64,000 nucleotides of DNA from an uncultured Duncaniella sp. (GTDB lineage: Bacteria; Bacteroidota; Bacteroidia; Bacteroidales; Muribaculaceae), in NCBI GenBank assembly GCA_910589485.1, contig CAJUSW010000001.1, forward strand, positions 526,970-590,969. The letters are read 5' to 3'. Shown piece after piece: positions 44,492 to 54,191 of this stretch. How positions within the stretch are numbered: position 1 is the first letter of the stretch; every line of letters begins with the position of its first letter. The notes under the pieces are model-generated. The model had not been told where the DNA came from, did not search any database, and saw nothing but the letters and a program-made list of their open reading frames with translations. Made by a program: the position numbers and the translations under genes.

Positions 44492-45622
44492 ATGAAATTC
44501 AATGACATCCCATCACATGAGAATGTAAAACGCCAGTTGCGCGACATGGTGGCTGACGGGCGTGTGCCCCACGCACTTCTGCTTCACGGACCGTCGGGGA
44601 CAGGCAAATTCATGCTTGCCCGGGCTTTCGCCCAGTATCTCCATTGCGAGCATCCCACGGCCGACGGCGAACCGTGCGAGGAATGTCGGGCCTGCCTGCA
44701 ACACAGGTCGTTCAATCACGTGGATACCCGATACGTGTTTCCGGTGGTGAAGACCGACAAGATCAAGGAACCGGTGTCGGATGACTATCTCGACGAATTC
44801 CGCGAGTTCATCACCGGGAGTCCGTTCATGGATTTCGACCGCTGGGCCTCATCGTTTGACAAGAAGAATGCCCAGCCCATAATATATGTCTACGAGAGTG
44901 CCGAGCTTGAACGCCGGCTCGCGGTGTCGGCCACGGCCTCACGCTACAAGATCACCGTGATGTGGCTCCCCGAGAAGATGAACGAGCAGGCCGCCAACAA
45001 GTTGCTTAAACTCATCGAGGAGCCGTTTCCCGACACGGTGTTCATCCTCGTGAGCAACGACGCATCATCGATCCTCCCCACCATCAAGTCGCGGTGCCGT
45101 CCCATCGAAGTGACGCGCCTCGACGACGCATCGGTGGCCTCGTTTCTCTCCTCGCGTCTGGCCATGGACAAGCAGGATGCACTGGCTCTTGCCCACATCG
45201 CCTCAGGGAACGTCAACGCCGCCCTGAAATCGGTGGATGCCACAAGCGTGAGCCGCATGTTCTTCGATTATTTCGTCCAGCTGATGCGTCTGGCCTATCA
45301 GCGTGATGTGAAAGGGCTGAAACAATGGAGCGCGGATGTCACATCAATGGGCAGGGAGCAGGAGGTGAAATTCTACGATTACTGCCAGCGGTTGATACGC
45401 GAGAATTTCGTGTTCAATCTCCATGTGGATGAACTCACATATATGAACCGCACCGAGTCGCAGTTCAGCGAACGTTTTGCCCGCTTCATCACCGAAAGGA
45501 ACGCCGAGGATATAATACGCCAGATGAACCGAGCCTCGGCCGACATAGCCGGCAACGCCAACGGCAAGATCGTAAACTTTGACTTCGCCATCAAGATGAT
45601 CATTCTTATCAAGAACTATTAA
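44492..45622 (+). CDS. holB: DNA polymerase III delta' subunit
   Basis: A 376-residue clamp-loader AAA+ protein. It begins MKFNDIPSHENVKRQLRDMV, has a Walker A-like HGPSGTGKFMLA (32-43), a zinc module with C52, C62, C65 and C68 (CEHPT, PCEECRAC) and LLKLIEEPFPDTVFIL. It is the stator of the clamp loader. I use the ATG at 44492; the nine extra upstream codons overlap the -7 box. The next gene starts 12 bases later but differs strongly in base composition. Confidence 0.92.
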   Translation: MKFNDIPSHENVKRQLRDMVADGRVPHALLLHGPSGTGKFMLARAFAQYLHCEHPTADGEPCEECRACLQHRSFNHVDTRYVFPVVKTDKIKEPVSDDYLDEFREFITGSPFMDFDRWASSFDKKNAQPIIYVYESAELERRLAVSATASRYKITVMWLPEKMNEQAANKLLKLIEEPFPDTVFILVSNDASSILPTIKSRCRPIEVTRLDDASVASFLSSRLAMDKQDALALAHIASGNVNAALKSVDATSVSRMFFDYFVQLMRLAYQRDVKGLKQWSADVTSMGREQEVKFYDYCQRLIRENFVFNLHVDELTYMNRTESQFSERFARFITERNAEDIIRQMNRASADIAGNANGKIVNFDFAIKMIILIKNY

Positions 45623-45634
45623 AGGCTCCTTGAA

Positions 45635-48244
45635 ATGCCCTCTATCTCCGTCAATCCATCAATCAAGGCTATAGGAGAAACCACCACCTTAATTAAATTG
45701 AGATGGTATATATCCATATTACTGTTACTTACATCAGTGACAGCAAGTGGGCAATGTTTAGTTTCCGGTCGTATCGTCGATATCAACAGTAGGGCAATTC
45801 CAGGGAGTCTCATCATACTCGAAAATTCCGACTCAAAAACTACAGTAAAATCCAATACTGACAGTTTGGGTTATTTCAAGACTGAATTGCCAGCCGGCAC
45901 ATACAATTTTCGTTTTGATGCCACGGAGTACAAATCTTTAAAAGGCATCATACAGCTTTTTGACGGGGATAATGCTGAATTAGGGGATATAGTGATGCAG
46001 AGAGATGATTCAAAGTCTAAAGCTAAAAACGATTCAAGCAAGCTGGTTGTATCCGGAAGAGTGGAAGATGAATTGGGTAATCCAATTGAGTTTGCAGCTG
46101 TAAGATTCCTCACATCCGATTCTGCTTTTATTACGGGCGTTGCAACAGATAGTCTTGGCCAATTCACCGCAAATCTTCCATCAATCGGAAATTATAGGCT
46201 CATGGTATCTTTGTTGACTTATAACCCTACTATAAAAGCAATCGAAGTCAACCGTGATTCGTTGGTTCTCCCCACTATAATTTTGCAACGGAATGACAAC
46301 GAATTGGCGGAAGTAACGGTTTCGGCCGGATATATCAACCGTGTGAACGGACATCTTCAGATAACTCCTGAAAAAACGCTTGTGAAACATGCGGCCTCAG
46401 GTTATCAATTACTGAATAATATCATGCTTCCAGGGGTAGAAGTTGATCCATTTGATGGCATCGTGAGTCTCTACGGTCATCAAGTATCGCTATATATAAA
46501 TGGACAACCTGCAGACTATCGTATGATTCAGAATCTACGTCCCAAAGATGTAAGAGAAATAGAATATCATGATGCTCCGGTAGGACGCTACAGCACAGAT
46601 TTTGCGGCTATAAATTTTATCACCAAAGAACAGAACACTGGAGGATATGTCACTCTTGACGCCCAACAAACCATAGGAGGTTATCTTGATGGGAGATACA
46701 ACGGTTTCGCCAAAATAAACAATGGTCAGACCTCATATTACATATTTTCCGGATATAACCTGAAAAATGCTGTAGCTGATAAGGTTGTAAAAACTGAAGG
46801 ATTCAGACTCCAATCAACGACAGTAGACCGATTTTTCAATTCTACCGGGGGGCGTAACAGAGATCATGGTGGATACGGCCAATTCACAATTCAGCATAGC
46901 AAAAACCGACGTTTTATAAGCGTCTCGGCAGGTGTAGTTACGGCCCAATCCTCATCTACCGCTAATGGTATAACCACATATTCGGAACCTATCAATATCG
47001 ATCAGATTACCTATTCACTCAACAAGAACAAGGCTATCAGTCCCAAACTGAGCTATTATGGTCAATTTGATATAAGGAAGAATGACTTACTCATCACAAC
47101 CCTGAATACCTCATACTCCCATAATAAATATAATTACAATCATATATCTGATGAAAATAACGTCTTTTCAGACACCCGTGACAAGATGGTAAAACTTGAG
47201 GGACAAATCATGTATCAGATGAAATTTGAGCATCGCAATACATTGTCATTTATCCTAATGGATATATTTAAAGCTGCTTCAACTGACTATCTCGGCACTC
47301 ACGCGTCAAAGCAACAGATGTGGAATTCAGAAGCTCTTGCATTCGTAGAATATACCCACCAACTGACCGACAGATTCAGATGCACTGTACGACCGGGTAT
47401 TTCAATGGTCAATATCAATCTGAAAGGGCATGAGCAACATAATTTCTATTTTCCAAGATTTTTCACTCAACTAACATTCAACCCAAACCGTAGCCAACAA
47501 ATTAATTTCAGCTTATCTATAGGTAATACCATGACAAGCCTTTCAAGTCGCACGAGAGCTGTCCAACCAATCGACCTCATCATGTCGCGTCGTGGAAATC
47601 CCGACTTGAAGGACGTAAAACTTTATGATGCCAACATCAGTCATAGTATTCAAGCTGAAAGAGTCAATATTAATACCCAACTGGCTCTGAGTTATAATTC
47701 CGATGCCCTCACCGCTGGCTATATACCAGAAAACGATCGATTAATAGTAGGTGTATATAATGGAAATTTCAAACGGGCAAGATTTTCTCCAAACATAACA
47801 TGGAAAATCACAGACTCGTTCCGAGGTGAATTCGGTAGCGAACTATGTTACATGTCTTATAACAATGAATACGATAGCCAGCATATCAACTATGCGTCAG
47901 CCAACCTCTCACTTATATATTTTACCGGAGACTTCTCCTTTAACCTAAAGAGCCATACCACCGGCCACGGACTTAATTCAGAGTATCGTTATTTATTCAC
48001 GCCGGCTAATATCCAGTTTTCAGTTGCATGGACCCATGGTAACTGGCGAGTAGATGCCTGGGCAAAGTCTTTGAGCGGACAGAAAAGGAAGAGCTATATT
48101 CATTCTCCTTATTATAATATGTATCAACTTTCCCATGGACGGTTTTGTGGCATGACTAAGGTAGCTTATACATTTGATTTTGGACGCAAGGCTCAACGAG
48201 AACGCAAGAAAGCTGACACGTCCATTGATTCAAATATTCTTTAA
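45635..48244 (+). CDS. outer membrane beta-barrel protein (TonB-dependent receptor-like)
   Basis: An 869-residue exported protein. A signal peptide (WYISILLLLTSVTASGQ) is followed by two carboxypeptidase-regulatory-like domains (VSGRIVDINSRAIPGSLIIL and VSGRVEDELGNPIEFAAVRF). Next comes a plug-like segment (LLNNIMLPGVEVDPFDGIVS, PKDVREIEYHDAPVGRYSTD) and a long beta-barrel rich in Tyr, Asn and Ser. It fits the OMP_b-brl_3 type found in Bacteroidota, often without SusD. An in-frame TTG at 45698 would give a shorter, more normal signal peptide. The gene is markedly AT-richer than holB and the nuclease gene that flank it. Confidence 0.8.
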   Translation: MPSISVNPSIKAIGETTTLIKLRWYISILLLLTSVTASGQCLVSGRIVDINSRAIPGSLIILENSDSKTTVKSNTDSLGYFKTELPAGTYNFRFDATEYKSLKGIIQLFDGDNAELGDIVMQRDDSKSKAKNDSSKLVVSGRVEDELGNPIEFAAVRFLTSDSAFITGVATDSLGQFTANLPSIGNYRLMVSLLTYNPTIKAIEVNRDSLVLPTIILQRNDNELAEVTVSAGYINRVNGHLQITPEKTLVKHAASGYQLLNNIMLPGVEVDPFDGIVSLYGHQVSLYINGQPADYRMIQNLRPKDVREIEYHDAPVGRYSTDFAAINFITKEQNTGGYVTLDAQQTIGGYLDGRYNGFAKINNGQTSYYIFSGYNLKNAVADKVVKTEGFRLQSTTVDRFFNSTGGRNRDHGGYGQFTIQHSKNRRFISVSAGVVTAQSSSTANGITTYSEPINIDQITYSLNKNKAISPKLSYYGQFDIRKNDLLITTLNTSYSHNKYNYNHISDENNVFSDTRDKMVKLEGQIMYQMKFEHRNTLSFILMDIFKAASTDYLGTHASKQQMWNSEALAFVEYTHQLTDRFRCTVRPGISMVNINLKGHEQHNFYFPRFFTQLTFNPNRSQQINFSLSIGNTMTSLSSRTRAVQPIDLIMSRRGNPDLKDVKLYDANISHSIQAERVNINTQLALSYNSDALTAGYIPENDRLIVGVYNGNFKRARFSPNITWKITDSFRGEFGSELCYMSYNNEYDSQHINYASANLSLIYFTGDFSFNLKSHTTGHGLNSEYRYLFTPANIQFSVAWTHGNWRVDAWAKSLSGQKRKSYIHSPYYNMYQLSHGRFCGMTKVAYTFDFGRKAQRERKKADTSIDSNIL

Positions 48245-48278
48245 TCTCGTTATCCATGTCTTGAAATTTGCCGAATAG

Positions 48279-51200
48279 ATGGAACAGAAACTTACTTGTA
48301 ATATGAAGTCATTTCTTGAGCAGATAGCGGAGGTATATCTTGAGAATGAGCGGGGCGGGATGATGGATTTCTGCTTCGTGTTTCCTAATAAACGAAGCGG
48401 AACTTTCTTCAGGCATCATCTGATGCAGAAGGTGGCCGGCCAACCGTTCATCATGCCCGAGATCGCCACCATAGGCGACCTGACCGCCCGTATAGTGCCG
48501 TTGGTGGAGGCTCCGAGGATGGAACAGCTGTTCATTCTATACAATGAATACCGCAAGATAGGTGGCGAGGACATCGACTTTGACCGCTTCATGTTCTGGG
48601 GCGAGATGATATTGAGCGATTTCAACGATGTGGACCTGTATCTGGTGGATCCGGGACGACTGTTTGTCAACCTGAAACGCTACCGCGAGGTCAACGCCAA
48701 CTATCTCACCGACGATCAGCGGGCAATTCTCGAAAAATATTGGGGGGAGCAGTTCACTCCCCATTCGCCGGAGAAATTCTGGCAACATCTTCACTACGAC
48801 TCCCCTACCCCGCTCGAACAGAAATTCCTGAAACTGTGGGAGGTGCTCGATCCGCTCTACCGTGCTTTCACCTCCACCCTGCGCGGGTGCGGAATGGGAA
48901 CCCAGGGAATGATAGTGAGGGATGCTGTGGAGCATCTGCGCCGGTGCCGCACCTCCGATCTGTCACACGCCCGATATATATTCGTGGGGTTCAACGTGCT
49001 CACGCTCGCCGAGCTGTCGATATTCGGCAACCTGGATGCCCGGGGCGTGGCCGATTTCTACTGGGACAACGCATCGCCGGCCATGAGGGTGAAGGGGAAC
49101 GCCGCGTCGCGATTCATCGACCGCAATGCGGCCAGATTCAAATCGCGCTACGACCTCAACGCCCTGTATCCCATCGCCGACGGCCAATTCCCTGAAATCA
49201 CCCTCACCGGCCTGCCCTCGGCCATAGGGCAAGCCAAGATGGCCGGCCACACGCTCGCCGGATGGATCGAGGACGGCACGATAGCCGATACGGGAAATGC
49301 CATTGACACGGCCGTGGTGCTACCTGACGATTCGCTTCTGATCCCCATGATACACTCCATCCCCAGGATAAAATGCGAGGCTCCGGCTGAGAATGGGGAG
49401 ACAAAGGAGGAAGCGACAAGGGAGATGCCTCTCAATGTGACGATGGGATTGCCGATGAGGACCACATCGTTTGCCTCGCTGATAAATTCGCTTGTGAGCC
49501 TGCACCTCAGGGCCACCGAGACCCGCGGGGAGTGGTGCTACTTCCACGAGGATGTGAAGAAGGTGATATCCCACCCGCTGTTGTCGACCATCGACCGTGA
49601 CGGGTGCAACGCCCTGACCACCCTATTCGCCACCAGGCGAGTGTATATGCTCCCGGCCTCGGAGGCCCGCGACACCGCTCCGGGTATAGGGTATGTGTTC
49701 ACTCCTATAGCCGATCCGAACTCCATCGAGGATGTATATTCCTATTTCCATACACTGCTCACGTCATTGCGCGAGGCCCTGAAGCCCGATGACAATAAGG
49801 TGGAGGTGTTCTTCATCCACGCCTATCTCGACGCGCTCAACGATCTGAAGAACGCAGCCGACCGCTGGGGGGTAGAGATGCGCGACTCCACATTCATACA
49901 GCTCCTGCAGAAGGCTATAGCCGGAGTGTCGGTCAACTTCGTGGGAGAACCTCTGCGCGGATTGCAGATAATGGGTGTGCTCGAGACTCGCGCTCTCGAT
50001 TTCAACAACCTGATATTGCTGTCGATGAACGAGCACATATTCCCGCGCAAGCACTACACCCGCTCGTTCATCCCCGACACCCTGCGCCAGAGCTACGGCA
50101 TGGCCACCACCGACTATCAGGAATCGATCTACGCCTATTACTTCTACCGCCTCATAAGCAGGGCTCAGAAGGTGACCATATATTACGACTCACGCAACGG
50201 TCCCACCTACACGAGCGAGATGTCGCGCTACATAACCCAACTGCTGTATCTGCATCCCGAATGTAAGATACACCACTCGCTCGGGTCCTACGAATTCACT
50301 CCCAAGGACAAACCGGTGATCAGTATTGAGAGAACTCCTGAGATAAAACAACGGCTCAGGTCGTTCTGCACCCCGGGAGGCAAACGGCTCTCGGCATCGC
50401 TGATCAACGATTACATCAACTGTCCGCTACAGTTCTACCTGAAAAGTCTGTGTGAACTCAACACCGATACCGAGCCGACCGACTATATGGACAGCGCGAC
50501 ATATGGATCGATAGTCCACGCCGTGGTGCAGCAGGCCTACATGGAATGGAAGGGCGACGCGCCGGCTGTGAAAGTCACGGCCGAGATGCTCGACAGCCTC
50601 ATCCACTCCAAAGGAAAGCTCGACAGGCTCATCACCGAGGCTGTGAACGACCTGTTCAACAAGCGCGGAAAGGGGGACACGACACCGCTGATCGGTGAGG
50701 CCAAGGTGATGGGCAACCTCACCAAATACATCCTCACGCGCATGTTTGAGCAGGAGAAGCAGTTTGCCCCGTTTGACTTCATCGCCGCCGAGCTTCTCAT
50801 CACCGGGACCATGACACTGGCCCCCGACCTCACCATCAACATCAAGCAGTATCTCGACCGTGTGGACCGAGTGTATCCGCCGGGGCACTACGGAGACCCC
50901 ACCCAGGGCACCATACGCATCATCGACTACAAGACCGGAGGCGACGCCACGGCCTTCAAGGATCTGGATCAGCTGTTTGATCCCACAGTGGCCGACAGGC
51001 GGAAAGCCATATTGCAGCTGATGTTCTATGCCAAGGCTTATGCCGAGAAAACGCGTTACGAGGGGCCGATACAGCCGTTCATATATAAGTTCCGCACCAT
51101 CTACACCGAAGGGCTGAAACCTATAATGCTCGGCAAGGCACCTTTCACCGACTATCACGAGATCCTGGATGAATACATGGAACGGTTCGAGGCGCTGGTG

Positions 51201-51296
51201 CGCGAGATAGTTCTCTCCGACACGCCGTTTACCCAGGCCAAGAAAGAGGAGAGTTGCGAATTCTGTCAATTCAAACTGTTATGCCGCCGTTCATGA
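48279..51296 (+). CDS. PD-(D/E)XK nuclease, AddB-like
   Basis: A 1005-residue protein resembling AddB/RexB. The N-terminus (FCFVFPNKRSGTFFRHHL, about residues 27-44) is an inactivated helicase-like region. The C-terminal nuclease is seen as LSASLINDYINCPLQFYLKS, RIIDYKTGGD with the catalytic Asp and Lys, and terminal cluster cysteines CEFCQFKLLC (about 993-1002) that bind Fe-S together with the Cys in NCPLQ. It would process DNA double-strand ends with an AddA helicase, which is not in this window. A second ATG at 48303 is an alternative start. It overlaps hemW by four bases. Confidence 0.85.
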   Translation: MEQKLTCNMKSFLEQIAEVYLENERGGMMDFCFVFPNKRSGTFFRHHLMQKVAGQPFIMPEIATIGDLTARIVPLVEAPRMEQLFILYNEYRKIGGEDIDFDRFMFWGEMILSDFNDVDLYLVDPGRLFVNLKRYREVNANYLTDDQRAILEKYWGEQFTPHSPEKFWQHLHYDSPTPLEQKFLKLWEVLDPLYRAFTSTLRGCGMGTQGMIVRDAVEHLRRCRTSDLSHARYIFVGFNVLTLAELSIFGNLDARGVADFYWDNASPAMRVKGNAASRFIDRNAARFKSRYDLNALYPIADGQFPEITLTGLPSAIGQAKMAGHTLAGWIEDGTIADTGNAIDTAVVLPDDSLLIPMIHSIPRIKCEAPAENGETKEEATREMPLNVTMGLPMRTTSFASLINSLVSLHLRATETRGEWCYFHEDVKKVISHPLLSTIDRDGCNALTTLFATRRVYMLPASEARDTAPGIGYVFTPIADPNSIEDVYSYFHTLLTSLREALKPDDNKVEVFFIHAYLDALNDLKNAADRWGVEMRDSTFIQLLQKAIAGVSVNFVGEPLRGLQIMGVLETRALDFNNLILLSMNEHIFPRKHYTRSFIPDTLRQSYGMATTDYQESIYAYYFYRLISRAQKVTIYYDSRNGPTYTSEMSRYITQLLYLHPECKIHHSLGSYEFTPKDKPVISIERTPEIKQRLRSFCTPGGKRLSASLINDYINCPLQFYLKSLCELNTDTEPTDYMDSATYGSIVHAVVQQAYMEWKGDAPAVKVTAEMLDSLIHSKGKLDRLITEAVNDLFNKRGKGDTTPLIGEAKVMGNLTKYILTRMFEQEKQFAPFDFIAAELLITGTMTLAPDLTINIKQYLDRVDRVYPPGHYGDPTQGTIRIIDYKTGGDATAFKDLDQLFDPTVADRRKAILQLMFYAKAYAEKTRYEGPIQPFIYKFRTIYTEGLKPIMLGKAPFTDYHEILDEYMERFEALVREIVLSDTPFTQAKKEESCEFCQFKLLCRRS

Positions 51297-52387
51297 AAGT
51301 ATATGTGCATGTGCCGTTCTGCCACTCCAAGTGTGCCTACTGTGATTTCTACTCCACCCCTCGGCAGGAGCTTATGGAGAGATATGTTGACACCGTGAGG
51401 GAAGAGTGGAAAGCCTTGGGTGGCGGGGCGGTCCCCGACACCATGTATCTGGGTGGGGGTACGCCGTCGAGCCTCCCGGTGGAACTGCTCGACCGGCTTA
51501 TCGAAGGGATACCGGCTCCGGAGCCTCTCAGGGAATTCACCATCGAGGCCAATCCCGAGGATGTGACCCGCGGGTGGGTGAACCATGTGGTGACCAATAC
51601 ACGCATCGACCGGGTGAGCATGGGGATACAGACGTTTGACGACTCCACTCTCAGTTTCCTTGGCCGACGGCACACCGGCGCCCAGGCCGAGGAGGCTGTG
51701 CATACCCTGCGCGAAGGTGGAATTGGAAATCTGTCGTGCGACCTGATATATGGTCTCCCCGGCCAGACATTGGAGGGGTGGAAAGCCGATCTCGACCGCT
51801 TGCTGTCGCTCAAGCCCGAACATATCTCGGCCTATCTGCTCAGCTATGAACCGCGCACTCGGCTCGGCGTTATGCTATCGAAGGGGAAAGTCATCGAGGC
51901 TTCCGACCAATTGGCCGAGGAGATGTACTCCTACCTGTGCCGTGCCTCCCGCGAGGCCGGATATGAGCATTACGAGATCTCCAACTTCGCCCTGCCCGGC
52001 CGTAAAGCTGTGCATAACTCCTCCTATTGGGACGGATCGGACTACATAGGTCTCGGCCCCGGCGCCCACTCGATGGCAGGGGGCGTGAGATGGTACAATC
52101 CTTCCGACCTGAACGGTTATATACGATCAGGCGGACACGGATTCCGGGTCATTGACGAGGAGGATGAGATGAACCGTTACAACGATATGCTCATCACGGC
52201 GCTACGCACCTCGGCAGGACTCGATCGCGAGGCTATCCCTGAGGAGTTCAAGGCATCGTTTGACACCTCATCGGCCCGGCTTCTCGAAAACGGCGGCCTC
52301 GTCATCACCCCATCAGGCCGGATAGCCATCCCTGAGGACAAATGGCTGACAAGCAACACCATACTGCTGGAGCTGATAGAAGTGTGA
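51293..52387 (+). CDS. hemW: radical SAM heme chaperone HemW
   Basis: A 364-residue radical SAM protein. The first residues MKVYVHVPFCHSKCAYCDFY carry C10, C14 and C17 (CxxxCxxC) plus the following aromatic pattern of HemW/HemN. MYLGGGTPS and DLIYGLPGQTLEGW are also conserved. It inserts or carries heme and was once annotated as coproporphyrinogen oxidase. I start at 51293 (ATGA overlap with the AddB-like stop) instead of the TTG at 51254. Confidence 0.93.
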   Translation: MKVYVHVPFCHSKCAYCDFYSTPRQELMERYVDTVREEWKALGGGAVPDTMYLGGGTPSSLPVELLDRLIEGIPAPEPLREFTIEANPEDVTRGWVNHVVTNTRIDRVSMGIQTFDDSTLSFLGRRHTGAQAEEAVHTLREGGIGNLSCDLIYGLPGQTLEGWKADLDRLLSLKPEHISAYLLSYEPRTRLGVMLSKGKVIEASDQLAEEMYSYLCRASREAGYEHYEISNFALPGRKAVHNSSYWDGSDYIGLGPGAHSMAGGVRWYNPSDLNGYIRSGGHGFRVIDEEDEMNRYNDMLITALRTSAGLDREAIPEEFKASFDTSSARLLENGGLVITPSGRIAIPEDKWLTSNTILLELIEV

Positions 52388-52455
52388 TATCCTCAGGCTC
52401 TCCCATCACACTAAATCTCCCTCAAAAGCGTTATATTCCTATACTATCACTGATA

Positions 52456-53202
52456 ATGTCAATTCTAAGTTTTTTCTCCAAAAAGGAACCGGTTAAGCTA
52501 CCGTTCCACACCGATATACACTGCCATATTGTCCCCGGCGTTGACGACGGGTCGCCCGATGCCTCCACTTCGGCCGACCTGGTGGAACGCATGCAAGGCT
52601 GGGGCATATCACGCATCATAGCCACACCGCATGTCACCGAGGCGACATTCGAGAACACGCCCGAGATACTCGACCCGGCTCTCGATGAGCTGAGACAGGA
52701 ACTGGCCCGGCGCGGAAACGGGATAGAGGTGATACGGTCGTCGGAAAACCGCATCGATGATTTCACCCGCGAACTGCTCGAAAAGGGGATGATAAAACCG
52801 ATGCCGGGCAATTACCTGCTCATAGAATGTTCGTTCCTGCAGGAGCCGATGATGCTCGACCAGTTCATATATGGGTTGAAAATACAAGGTTACAAACCTA
52901 TCCTCGCCCACCCCGAGCGGTATTATTACTATCACGACAATTACCGTCGGTATGCTGAGTTGCACAATCTCGGCACGCTGTTTCAGATCAATGTGCTGTC
53001 ACTTGCCGGATATTACAGCAAGCACGAAAAGAAGGTGGCCGAACGGCTCATAGAGATGGGATGTGTTGACTTCCTCGGCACCGACCTCCACAACCACCGT
53101 CATGCCGACTCGATCGACCACTATCTCACCACCTCCGATGCCCGCCGGCACGCAGTCGCGCTCGAAGGCCGGATATTCAATGACCGCGTGTTCCGGGAAT
53201 AG
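52456..53202 (+). CDS. CpsB/CapC-type tyrosine-protein phosphatase (PHP fold)
   Basis: A 248-residue metal-dependent phosphatase. The PHP motifs are FHTDIHCHIVPGVDDGS (H18, D20, H22, H24), ATPHVTEATFENTP, ILAHPERYYYY and LGTDLHNHRH. Such enzymes dephosphorylate the Wzc-type tyrosine kinases that control capsule export. No capsule genes are adjacent, so it acts at a distance. The ATG at 52456 is preferred over the longer frame from 52342, which overlaps hemW. Confidence 0.88.
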   Translation: MSILSFFSKKEPVKLPFHTDIHCHIVPGVDDGSPDASTSADLVERMQGWGISRIIATPHVTEATFENTPEILDPALDELRQELARRGNGIEVIRSSENRIDDFTRELLEKGMIKPMPGNYLLIECSFLQEPMMLDQFIYGLKIQGYKPILAHPERYYYYHDNYRRYAELHNLGTLFQINVLSLAGYYSKHEKKVAERLIEMGCVDFLGTDLHNHRHADSIDHYLTTSDARRHAVALEGRIFNDRVFRE

Positions 53203-53274
53203 GCATCGGTCCATGGCGGCCTGAACAGCGAGACAGCAATCGACCCTCCCCGCCACTTCCGTATAACAAGAAAA

Positions 53275-53332
53275 ACAAAAGTCTTATCACCTTTTTACCG
53301 GCTCCATGCCGGGCAGGTGATAAGACTTTTGT
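53275..53332. terminator. strong bidirectional terminator
   Basis: ACAAAAGTCTTATCACCT and AGGTGATAAGACTTTTGT form a perfect 18-bp outer stem enclosing a second small hairpin (CCGGC/GCCGG). It carries T-rich ends on both strands and separates the phosphatase gene from the SusC/D locus. Confidence 0.92.
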
Positions 53333-53358
53333 TTTACAGTATATGTGAATCAGTCAGG

Positions 53359-54180
53359 TTACTTTCTGAGCTGGAGACCGTCGAGGCAGAACCAAGCCGG
53401 AGTTCTCATGCGACCGTTCTCATCCTTATCGGAGGAGTCGAGATAGAATACCACCTTGTCAACCTCGCCAAGCGGATAGAGGTCAAAGCGACGCCAGTTG
53501 TTCTGGATATAATCCCAGTCGGGATTGTCGGCGTTATGACCTTTCTTGCAAGCGAGATCCACCGAGGTCTTTCCGGTCTGCTGTCCGCCACGGTATCCCA
53601 CGGCTGTCAATGTGAGATAGTCATTCTCGCCAAACTTCTTCACTCCACCGGGCACATAGGAGTGCCATATCCCCATAGGTTTGCTCGGCACATTGGGGTT
53701 GGCCACAGGCTCGCCATCTTTGTCGTAGGTATCGCCATAAGTCATGGCCAGAAACGACCATGTGGTGTTGGCCACGAGCACATACTCTATCACCGAGGGA
53801 CGGTCGAGGGTGAAGAATGCATCATCTCCGTTGACATGTCCCACGACGTAATTGCCGGTAGTGTTGGGGCGGGGTGTCCACACACTGTAACGCATCGAGT
53901 CGACCGAGACCTCATCATCACGCCACACAAACGAACGGAGACTGCGGTTGCTGAGACAGAAACCACCGACAAGCTGAGAGCCTGACTTCACGGCATTGAA
54001 GTTGACACCCGAGGCTGAGAATCCGCCATCGGTTATCACATGGGTGAAACGGTCGGGCATCTGAATCTCATTGAAGGTGATGTTGTCGGGGGCCGGGATG
54101 ACCACATCGAGATCGTCGGAGCAGGAGGTTGCCATTACAGCTAACGCACCGGCCATATATAGGGCTAATTTCTTAATCAT
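53359..54180 (-). CDS. DUF4465 surface lipoprotein
   Basis: A 273-residue lipoprotein (signal MIKKLALYMAGALAVMATS, Cys20). The body matches DUF4465: GGFCLSNRSLRSFVW, NYVVGHVNGDDAFFTLDRPS, VLVANTTWSFLAMTYGDTYD, ENDYLTLTAVGYRGG, NNWRRFDLYPLGEVDKVVFY and TPAWFCLDGLQL. DUF4465 includes BtuH-type cobalamin-binding surface lipoproteins of gut Bacteroidetes, but other ligands are possible. It is the last gene of the susC-susD operon (11 bases after susD), so it probably works as an outer-leaflet ligand-binding partner. Confidence 0.82.
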   Translation of the reverse strand: MIKKLALYMAGALAVMATSCSDDLDVVIPAPDNITFNEIQMPDRFTHVITDGGFSASGVNFNAVKSGSQLVGGFCLSNRSLRSFVWRDDEVSVDSMRYSVWTPRPNTTGNYVVGHVNGDDAFFTLDRPSVIEYVLVANTTWSFLAMTYGDTYDKDGEPVANPNVPSKPMGIWHSYVPGGVKKFGENDYLTLTAVGYRGGQQTGKTSVDLACKKGHNADNPDWDYIQNNWRRFDLYPLGEVDKVVFYLDSSDKDENGRMRTPAWFCLDGLQLRK

Positions 54181-54191
54181 ATCAAAATAGT

